Below, one piece after another: positions 55,771 to 64,000 of a stretch of 64,000 nt of DNA (positions are counted from its first letter, which is position 1; every line of letters begins with the position of its first letter). The position numbers and the translations under genes are program-made. Source of the stretch: Euborellia annulipes (taxonomy: Eukaryota; Arthropoda; Insecta; Dermaptera; Anisolabididae); the NCBI GenBank assembly GCA_023213315.1, contig JAKCPI010005498.1:1-64000 (forward strand), read 5' to 3'. The notes below the pieces were generated by a model. It was not told the origin of the DNA. It saw only the letters and a list, made by a program, of their open reading frames with translations, and made no database searches.

Positions 55771-55844
55771 ATATTAATTTTTAAAAACAAATTTAAAAAT
55801 TTTTTTACAAAACTTAAATATCCTATTTCTTTTATTTTAATAGA

Positions 55845-56097
55845 TAGGAACCTACCATATATTCGGTTTCGGTTACGGTTTCGGCCAGTTTCGGTCAAAA
55901 ATCCTTGTTTCGGTTTCGGCCAAAAACTAGCCGAACCTGACTTTGAAAAGATGGGATGAGACTCGCACACAAAAAAAAAGGTCAAATGATTTCCACTCGA
56001 AGAAGAAAAAAATTTTCCACAGGGCGGAAAAAATTCCGTTTTGCTATGATATGAATTTTGTATAGGAAATACAAGTTTCAGTTTCGGTCGGGCCCTA
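55845..56097. mobile_element. hAT-like TTTCGG element, second copy
   Basis: TAGGAACCTACCATATATTC to GTTTCGGTCGGGCCCTA, internally deleted relative to 51655-52051. No clear target duplication. Confidence 0.7.
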
Positions 56098-56458
56098 ATA
56101 ATTAATTTCGTAAATTAAAAAAAAAATGTTTGAAATATATTTGAAATCCTTGCAAAAAACACAAATGGGAACAGAGGTATTTATTCAACGATGATTGATC
56201 CGATTCAATTAAAAAAATGTGCGCATTCTATCATGCCTGCAAATTTTTGAAGCAATCATGTCATTTTTGGTTCAGAGGCTTGGGATTGGTAGTCGAAATT
56301 TTCATCAAATTGAAAAGTGTGAGCGATTACAATAAGTCGTATTCTTTTTAATCCACCCAAAATTATTATTTCTATGATTTATGAATTTTGTTTGATTCCA
56401 TTTCATTATTCAATTATCTATATAAATACAGTAGTTGTTTGTAGCTGGGAATCGCAGT
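56098..56458. other. Unassigned AT-rich DNA
   Basis: No feature recognised. Confidence 0.4.
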
Positions 56459-56994
56459 TGAGGACGATAAGGAGAATAAAACCTGCTTTAGTTTTTCTCT
56501 CTAACAACTTCAATTTATTTGCAAATATTTCGGCTCCTATACAGAGGCCATCCTCAGTGATGTCTGTGAATTTAGGCAATACATTTATTTATTCATTAAA
56601 AATATTTATCATTTATACAATTTGAAAATTTGTTGTTAAATGTTATTTACTTACATAAATTTTTTGAGAGAGATTGTCAAATAAGTAAAAAAATTCTCAA
56701 GAACAATTGGCATAGACCGTCCAGACACGAGGCTCATGCGCTCAATTGTTCTTGAGAATTTTTTTACTTATTTGACAATCTCTCTCAAAAAATTCATGTA
56801 AGTAAATAACATTTAACAACAAATTTTTCAAATTGTATAAATGATAAATAAATGAATGAATAAATAAATGTATTGCCTAAATTCACAGACATGCACTGAG
56901 GATGGCCCCTGTATAGGAGCCGAAATATTTGCAAATAAATTGAAGTTGTGGGAGAGAAAAATTAAAGCTGGTTTTGTTCTCCTTATCGTCCTTT
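56459..56994. repeat. Long inverted repeat, 250-bp arms, with CTGAGGA...GAAA sites
   Basis: Arms 56459-56709 and 56742-56994, spacer about 32 bp. Each arm contains CTGAGGATGG(C), a TGTATAGGAGCC hairpin half and GAAATATTTGC: minus strand at 56525-56558, plus strand at 56896-56929. Confidence 0.85.
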
Positions 56995-57649
56995 TCTATA
57001 TAAATATCTACAACGAAATCTTTCCCTCTCTTCCGCAGCTTTATTATGATCCCATATATATTTAAGAAAATAAAATTTTAATTTTTTACGAGACTCTAAT
57101 TATGGACCACACTGTATATTTTCTATTATATATATATATCAATATATTATTCTATTAAAAAAAATATCATTAAATGATTTTTTGCAAAGAATTAATTATT
57201 CATAATTTGATTGAAATCATTTATAATTTAATGATTTCACAAAGGGTTTAAAATAAAATGCTTTTTTTTATTATTATTTTCACATTTATATAACATTTAT
57301 TGAAAATAATATTAAATTTCCAATTAATAATGTAATTATTTAAAATGTGAATTTAAAAGTCTTTTTATTTCATTATAAATTTTTTTGTTGAGGAACAATC
57401 AGATGTAGATAAAATAAAAATACTAAAAATTATATAAGTAAAAAAAAAAATGATTTTAAATCAGATGATGTAGTAGCCTATACATAAGTGTGTCATTTCC
57501 TCCCAAATAAGATTCCAGACTTTGACCAACATCTTTTTATATATGGTAAACCTACTGTATGTAATGTATTGTGTTAGAAAAAAATTTTACAACCATTTTA
57601 ACAAAAATTAAAATCAGGAGTCACACTACTTTTCCCCCTCCTCTCAGGA
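56995..57649. other. AT-rich DNA, no gene recognised
   Basis: Very AT-rich with nothing shared with the repeat families. Confidence 0.5.
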
Positions 57650-58110
57650 ATGTTCAGACGTTTCGGGCGAAATTTATTCGTCCATCCTCAGGGAACAATC
57701 ATATTGAGAGAGAGAGTTAAGTCTCTATAATTATACATAGTTGATATTTTATTTTACTATTCAATATGTATTCTATTTAATAAAATAATATGATGATATA
57801 TGAGTTTAAAAGACTTTATAATAATATTATTAAAATTTAAATAAGAATGCCTGGACCCCCAATAGATATATTTACAAATAACGAGTATCGTTTAAAAGTC
57901 TTAAATGGCCTAAGTTGCCGAAAAGACTGTGTGCATGTGTGTGTGAATGGGAAAAAAGTGTGTTTTTTCATTTCAAAAAAAAAAATATTAAAAATTGTTA
58001 TTTTCATAGGACTAGACTAGATATGACATTACTTGATTGTATCTAGTCCTATGAAAATTGAGGAAGGGTGAATAAATTTTATCCGAAACGTGTGAACATT
58101 CACAGAGATT
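57650..58110. repeat. Inverted-repeat module with CTGAGGA...GAAACGTC
   Basis: Arms about 57650-57691 and 58058-58110. The minus-strand site (57657-57691) is CTGAGGA, a 19-base hairpin GGACGAA...TTCGCCC, then GAAACGTC. The plus-strand site (58059-58091) is mutated at the first C. Confidence 0.75.
57836..57980 (+). mobile_element. S1 SINE, 5'-truncated, in the loop of the module
   Basis: AAATAAGAATGCCTGGACCC, GGCCTAAGTTGCCGAAAAGA, CTGTGTGCATGTGTGTGTG. Confidence 0.75.
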
Positions 58111-58206
58111 CGAGAGTGTTTTATTTTTGGTTGCCTGCACTTTCACATTCTTCTTCAGTATATTTCCAGCCATTAAATATTAATAATCTTTTTTATAATT
58201 CGATTC

Positions 58207-58772
58207 AAAGGTTTCTGGATTTCCAATGACCAAGCAGTTAATATTATTGCAATTATATATTTATGATGTGCTACATATATGACCATCCTCAGGGCTATAA
58301 TTTAACGGATACAATTAAACAACTACACTGTATATCAAAATTTCATATATAATATAATTTTTACCCATATTTTTTTTTTTTTTTTTTTAAGGTCCTTCTC
58401 GGCATCTAAGGCCATTTAGACCCCATCCCTATTTATTTCAAATGGTTTGTAGTCAAATCAAATGAAATAAATTTTTCTCGCTTGGGATGGGAAGCGAACC
58501 CGGGACTCCGGTGCGAGAAGCTAATGTCTTCCCACTGAGCCACGGCTCCCGGGCTTTTTTACCCATATTGAATTGTAAACAATTATTATAACTGACAATT
58601 TTTTTTTTGATATTGATATTTAATTGTATCCGTTATATTACAGCCCTGAAAATGGTCATATATGTGACCGAAACGTCGGCCCTGGCACATCAATAAATAT
58701 AAATAAATAATAAATATATATAACTGAAATAATATTAGCTGCTTGCTCATTGGAAATCCAGAAACCTTTACA
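58207..58772. repeat. Inverted-repeat module with a SINE in the loop
   Basis: The arms are about 58207-58318 and 58618-58772 (TTTCTGGATTTCCAATGA / TCATTGGAAATCCAGAAA). The plus-strand site has a perfect GGTCATATATGTGACC hairpin before GAAACGTC, but a CTGAAAA core. Confidence 0.8.
58379..58556 (-). mobile_element. SINE F, good copy
   Basis: Minus-strand tail AGGTCCTTCTCGGCATCTAA, box B complement GGGAAGCGAACCCGGGAC and head CTGAGCCACGGCTCCCGGGC. Confidence 0.82.
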
Positions 58773-59656
58773 ACGACATATTATCAGCTAGCTATACTTC
58801 TCCGCCAAATATTTTTATAATTATAAAGAAATGGCCATTGCATATGTAATCCACCAAATAAACTACTTATTTATAATTATTTTTTATATTAGATTCCGAT
58901 TTGGTGGGGATATTATAACTCTGAATTATCAATTATAAAAAAGATCACTCAAAATGGTTCTTTTCTACCCTGTCCATAGATTAGATAGTCTCGAGATGGA
59001 AACGCACCTAGGGGAAGATTTTTTTTTTTGTGATGGAGGCGGGCTTAAGCGAAACTCTTTTCCATTTACACTATACTACTTTTATTTGACGTTTAGCGCC
59101 AACTGTATATACTTATGTGTATAAAAGAGAGGGAGAGATCCCGGGGGAGGGAGAAAAGTTAATAGGATGAAAGCAAGAAACCTCCCCCCCCCCTTCAGTT
59201 TAGAGAAGGGGGAGTTCTCGCATTGCGATTGGCTGACACCCCTCATCTCACTTCTCTTCTCCCCACTACTTGCCACCACCACCACCAGCACTACCACAAA
59301 CGCAAAATGGAAACCATACCACCAAAACGTCCATTCCCCCCCCCCCCCCCCGATGACGATACCCTCTCTTTCATCTGGCTACTCTCCAAGGGACCGTCCA
59401 ACAAGCACATCAACCAAAAACACATTAATTTTAAATTTCCACAATTAGATATTGTTCTAATCAATGATTTTCTCGCCAATCCCCACAATGATTATATAAA
59501 TATTCGATAGAAATTTAAACTTTATTGATAAGAAAAAAATGTTTAAATCTCCGAAAAATCCTGATAAAATTAGTGATTAATTGTAACTGGGTTAATTTAT
59601 GAACTAATATGGATCTAGATTTTATGGGGTAATGCTACATCTCAGGACAGTTACAG
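58773..59656. other. Unassigned DNA with a GC-rich patch
   Basis: 59140-59410 has C runs and an ATTGG box (59228-59232, GCGATTGGCTGAC). Overlapping open frames on both strands are low-complexity. A regulatory region is possible. Confidence 0.35.
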
Positions 59657-60165
59657 GCAGCGGCGTAACTAACCTTTGAGGGCGGGGGGGGGGCAAAGCT
59701 CGACTGGGTTGCCGTTCTTTGTTCGAGCTTTTTTTTTAGTAGGCTATTATCATATGACCTTTTTTTATTATCATTTGACCTTTTTTTTTAGCATTCAAAT
59801 CTCGATCGAGCATTTTTTTTTTGCAATTGTTCTCCGGATTTGTGATATAAAATGAATTTATTATGAAATTTCAAAAAAAATAGTTCGAGATTTTGGGAAA
59901 AAGCTGGAGATTTCGGGAAAAGAGTCAGCGGCGTAACTAGCCTTTGATAGAGGAAGGGGCGAAGCTCAACTAGTGCGACATTTTTCAAGTTGTAATATAA
60001 TTTTAAAAGAAAACAATCTATGGAAAGAATATTATAAAATCACCGTCCCTGAGCTATATCTTAGATGCCCTAGGGCGCCTATTTCGGTATCAAGGGACGC
60101 CAAAGGCTTGATGCGCCTGGTGCGTGGGGGGGGGGAGCTCCCCGCTTCGCCCCTAGCTAAATCCT
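59657..60165. mobile_element. hAT-like MITE, doubled or rearranged
   Basis: AGCGGCGTAACTAACCTTTG at 59660, the GATTTGTGATATAAAATGAA core, and the start again at 59932 (AGCGGCGTAACTAGCCTTTG), ending in G runs and CCCCGCTTCGCCCCTAGC. Related to 35817-36093. Confidence 0.65.
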
Positions 60166-60479
60166 CATTTTTAAGGCACATAGGCCACTTCAAATTGGGA
60201 CCTTTGTGTCTATGGGGTGAGATTTTCTCCCCGAAGAAAATTCCTAACCTAAAAGGAAACATCGGCAAAGTTTGAATTATTTCTCCATACAACAAAAAAA
60301 ATTAGGTCTAGAAGACACACAACCCCCTCATTTTATTACACCATCTAGGCCTATGCAATTATAAAATTTGTGTCTGTATAGCATCCATCAACAAATAATA
60401 TTAACTAGAGTATTTTTAGTATACTATTACTATCTTTCACAACTCTAAAAGTATGATTATTAAACAAAATACAGTATTT
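60166..60479. other. Unassigned DNA
   Basis: No recognisable gene or repeat. Confidence 0.4.
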
Positions 60480-61258
60480 ATAAATTTATTTTGTTACATG
60501 ACAATCATTTTTCCTATCTTTCTACGAGGTCCAAGAGTAATGTGTGCTTCAGGCAAATATGAGAATATAGCTTTCTAAAAAAATTGATTTACTAAATTAA
60601 ATTAAAATTTTTAGAGCCTATTTTGAGAAAATCTAAAAAAAAAAAAATCTGAAAAAGTACATGAGTATTAGTTACTATTTGGTTAATAAAACTACATCAC
60701 TCGCTTTATCCTATATATATATTTTTTTCGTTGAGGTTTGTTTAAAGAAAGATGAGGGGGTCTGAAATATGTAGAAAACTAGAGATCGGTCATTTTTAAT
60801 GATTTTTTTTTTTTTTTTTTTTGCTATTTAAAGGACAAAATCCTCCCACCACAAATCCAAATTTAATTCATGACCCTAAGAATGAAGAAAAGGGGGAAAT
60901 AAGTAGGGGGCTGTCCCTCGAAAACGGTACGTTGTGGGAGGAAACGGGGGTCACATTTGGATTTAGGAGATCATTTTACTTAAGAATCTGAAAGAATTAT
61001 GTCGGGGCTTTTTTTCATGCCGACTTGTGTAATCAATTCAAAATTTTATTTGTCTGGGTGTGGGGTGGGTTAACCAACTTAAATAAGAAATTTTGTAGCT
61101 CTCTTCGTTCTTGAGATTTACTTACTACACACACATTCAGATTTACTTATTTGGAAATAGAGTCCCCCATAACTTGTATTTCCACCATAATCTCGTCATC
61201 GAATTTCAAATTGCAATACTTTCTCAATATATTTTACATATACATGTATAAGTAAGAG
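60480..61258 (+). mobile_element. Family A, diverged, with a 350-bp insertion
   Basis: The middle part (60480-60690) and the 3' part (61050-61258, to GTATAAGTAAGAGA) enclose a non-family segment with an internal CCTCCCACCACAAATCC / GGATTT...GTGGGAGG inverted pair. Confidence 0.65.
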
Positions 61259-61702
61259 ATGTAAAATTTATTAATTAATAATAATATTTCCTTAAAATAG
61301 CTAGCTTCATTTAATATATCTGTATTGTAAGGTAAAAGATTAATCCTAATCCCCTTAAGTCATAGACAATTGGATTTCTCTGTACAAGTTTATAGGCTTT
61401 CTAATGAATTTATAAAAAGATAAGAAAGGTCACAGTAGCTTGAATTAACAAAGATTACTCAGAAAGAAAATTTATAAAGGTATAATTGAAACAGGTATTT
61501 AAAAAAATATTGCTAAAATTGAAAAACACAGCACCTTTGAGAGAACTAACAGAGAAGTTCACCTAATAGACTCAAGAGGCGCCACTGATCAAGCGCGCCT
61601 GCTGATTATGCAAAATATTTCCAGAAAAGAGAATTGTTTTGCCTATTTAATCGGGATCAAATTCTGGAGAGGGAAAGATTTGCAGCTTTAGCAATGTTAT
61701 TA
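61259..61702. other. Unassigned AT-rich DNA
   Basis: Nothing recognised. Confidence 0.4.
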
Positions 61703-61934
61703 CTTTCTCTTACCTATATATGTTAATATACAGTATATAGAGAGAAAATATTCATGTCAAAAATTCGATGATGAGATTTTGATAGATATACACGTTTTGA
61801 GGTCCCCTGTATCCAAAAAACAGGTGACCTGTCTGTCTGTGTTTAATTTTAAGCATGAAGGAATTGAGCTACAAGGCTAAATTTATATTTATATTTAAGT
61901 TAGCATCCCTTTGAGGGGAAAAAGGGAAAGAGTT

Positions 61935-61969
<35 letters not shown>

Positions 61970-62448
61970 AGCGTGAAAATAAGCTTTTAATCAAAATCGG
62001 CCAGACTACTACTAGTGTGCTAGTACTTTACTGATGCACTCTTTCAGTTTTTTTCGATTTTCTCAAAATTCGCTCCAACGATTTTGTTTAAAATGCCAAA
62101 ATCAATTATTTTTTAGATGCTCTTTCAAATGTATATTCTCGTTTTGCCATTGAAAACTTCTGAAGACGCTTGAACTCCATAGGAAGAATAAGAGAAATGG
62201 TTGCCATGGTAACAAAATATAAATATTTTCCCATACTTGAATAAATTGTACCCCAGGGGCTTGGGTAGTTGGGCCCCTTTACCACCCGCGGTGGCGGCTT
62301 TTTTTTCATCTTGAATTCAAATGTACCCTACTGTCAGGAACTAAATATATCTCAACACAAAAAATCTGGTGTGACAAGCACGGTACACAACTTTCTATTG
62401 CCGAAGGGTAACAGAAAGCTGTGTGCTGTGCGACCAGTTACCACAAGA
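61703..62448 (-). mobile_element. Family A, full length, with poly-G and a small insertion
   Basis: 3' hairpin ACTTTCTCTTACCTATATAT, a G run at about 61950-61969, X-box GTTGCCATGGTAAC (62200-62213, perfect), a S1-like GC-rich patch (62253-62306), and the 5' hairpin ending ACCAGTTACCACAAG. Confidence 0.82.
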
Positions 62449-63074
62449 TTTTTTCAAATACGAAAGGAGAGGTGATAATCACTTCCGCTAGGTTAATCTC
62501 ATAAACCTTGTAACCCGTATAGAAACTTCCTCACTAAAAACCAAATTGGTAGACTAATTATAATATTTTCTTTCTGGTTATTTAAAAAATAATAACGTTT
62601 TGATATATTCTTCGATTTTTAATTTAACCCTAGGTCCTATTATATTTTTTATTTTCTCTCGGAGATGCTCTCTCTCGTCTTGTGAACGACTCCCTTGAGA
62701 CAGATAAAAAGTCTCGGTTGGTATTAATCAGGAACCAAAAGTGGAGAGAGAGAGAGAGAGAGAGAGTGAGGCGGTTCTCTGTTATTAAATGGCTAAATGG
62801 ATAGCTGTTAAAGGCTAAATGCGCGATAGCTGTTACGTCTAATAGCTCTTGGTGGTTTAGGCTGAGGGAAAGGGCTTTAGATTCCAATGGGTAGCTAAGC
62901 TCTCTTCTCTCTCTCTCTCTCTCTCGTATGTGGGGATGATGTGAGGATGGATAAAATTAACACTCGCTCACACAAATGCTCGCATGACCTCAATTCCCTC
63001 AAGAAGTGAAATTAAATAAAATAATTTCTTCAAACTACAACTTCAATTCTACTACTACAATAATATTTTGTTAA
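62449..63074. other. Unassigned DNA with GA/CT tracts
   Basis: (GA)n at 62740-62767 and (CT)n at 62904-62925. No gene recognised. Confidence 0.45.
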
Positions 63075-63460
63075 AAGTTTAAAACAAAAAATTTTGACCA
63101 AATGGCTTAAATAAGAATGCCTGGACCCCAATATATAGTCTATATTTTCATAATAACGGTTATAGTATAAAGTCTTATATGGCCTAAGTTGCCGAAAGGA
63201 CCAGGGCCGGATCTAGGGGGGAAGGGGCAGTGGGTGCATGTGCCCCGTGTGGCAGATATCAGGGGGCGGCAATTAAAGAAAGATTTACTAAAAAAAAGGT
63301 AAAATGATATGAATTTTGTGTAGGAAATTTTAAGGAGGGGGCGGCAAATTAAATTTTGCCCTCCTCCCCCTAAAAAATCTCGTAGTTCCGGCCCTGGAAA
63401 GAACTGTGTGTATGTGTGTGTGAATGTGAAAAAAGTGCGAGTGTTTTTATAAAAAAAAAA
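63075..63460 (+). mobile_element. S1 SINE, head missing, split by a MITE
   Basis: CCAAATGGCTTAAATAAGAA, GGCCTAAGTTGCCGAAAGGA, then after the MITE ACTGTGTGTATGTGTGTGTG. Confidence 0.8.
63194..63404. mobile_element. hAT-like MITE
   Basis: The element spans 63202-63396, CAGGGCCGGATCTAGG to CGTAGTTCCGGCCCTG, with GAAAG(G/A)AC on each side (7 of 8 identical). Confidence 0.8.
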
Positions 63461-63481
63461 AAAACTTTTGAATCTTAATTA

Positions 63482-64000
63482 TTTTTACTTTCTCTTACCT
63501 GTATATATGTTAATATATATAGAGAGAAAGTATTGGGTTCATGTCAAAAATTCGATTTCGAGACTTTGACGGATATACACGTTTTGAGGTCCCATTAATC
63601 CAAAAAAAAGTGATTTTGCGACATGGTCTGTCTGTGTGTTTGTGTGTGTAACGAAAAGAGCTAGGAAGTTGAAATTTTATATTTAAGTTAGGCACCCCCC
63701 TGAGACATCCCAGATAGCACAGTACGTCTTATGTACGTACATAAGACGTACTGTGCTATCTGGGATGACACGAAGCTTTTGAACAAAATTAACCAAAGAG
63801 TACTCGTACTTTACTGATGCACTCTTTCAGTTTTTTTCGATTTTCTCAAAATTTGCTCCAACGATTTTTTTTTTTAAATTCAAAAATCAATTATTTTTTA
63901 GATTCTCTTTAAAATGTATATTCTCATTTTGTCATTGAAATCTTCTGAAGACCACTTTACTCTTGTACTCCATAGAAAAGATAGGAGAAATGGTTCCCAT
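63482..64000 (-). mobile_element. Family A, cut by the window end
   Basis: The 3' hairpin ACTTTCTCTTACCTGTATAT through AAATGGTTCCCAT at the last base. Interrupted by a 62-bp perfect palindrome. Confidence 0.85.
63706..63767. repeat. Perfect 62-bp palindrome
   Basis: The arms 63706-63736 and 63737-63767 are exact reverse complements with no spacer (outer CATCCCAGATAGCACAG, centre TATGTAC|GTACATA). It lies inside a family A element. A minimal palindromic MITE is likely. Confidence 0.9.

Noticed and set aside
59223..59510. Pro-rich open frame
   Set aside because: Created by a C run; the opposite strand is also open.

Overview
This window is AT-rich, intron-containing metazoan nuclear DNA. It has long homopolymer and (GA)n/(CA)n tracts, tRNA-derived SINEs, many short inverted-repeat DNA elements, and one gene that can be recognised with confidence. 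Remnants of a mariner transposase, a LINE ORF1 coiled coil and a transposon-associated protein (RYQGRW motif) point to an invertebrate. A crustacean or other arthropod is a guess from general character, not a demonstrated assignment. There is nothing prokaryotic here: no operons, rRNA or CRISPR.

The gene is a five-exon, plus-strand glutamine synthetase (GS) homologue, CDS join(41465..41538, 44226..44416, 44486..45134, 47133..47257, 49754..49902). Joined, it is 1188 nt in frame (395 residues), close to mitochondrial GS forms of other animals. The first exon encodes a basic leader without acidic residues. The fold-defining GS segments are present, but several conserved metal and catalytic residues are changed. 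Because the frame is intact over five exons, the product looks like a maintained GS-like pseudoenzyme rather than a decaying copy.

Almost everything else is transposon-derived or unassigned AT-rich DNA. From left to right: 1-11.7 kb holds family A fragments, a TA-flanked MITE with a hAT MITE in its edge, SINE-G, S1 and C-type elements, a mariner deletion derivative and a hAT-like element built of GATCC motifs. 11.7-30.9 kb holds most of the full-length family A elements (about 700 bp, a hairpin at each end, an RFX-type X-box inside), S1 SINEs, a GC-rich promoter-like island at 22.4-22.7 kb and a four-layer nest at 29.5-30.9 kb. 31-41 kb holds inverted repeats, hAT MITEs with exact 8-bp target duplications and a SINE carrying two nested MITEs. 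41.5-49.9 kb is the GS-like gene, whose introns are filled with the same families. 50-64 kb holds a palindrome of about 1 kb with a tRNA-Thr-like core, TTTCGG-type hAT elements, several inverted-repeat modules carrying a CTGANGA...GAAA motif, and more family A.

Sequence families named here (A, C, D, G, S1, F, H, E) are labels made for this window. They rest on repeated occurrence within the window, not on database matches.
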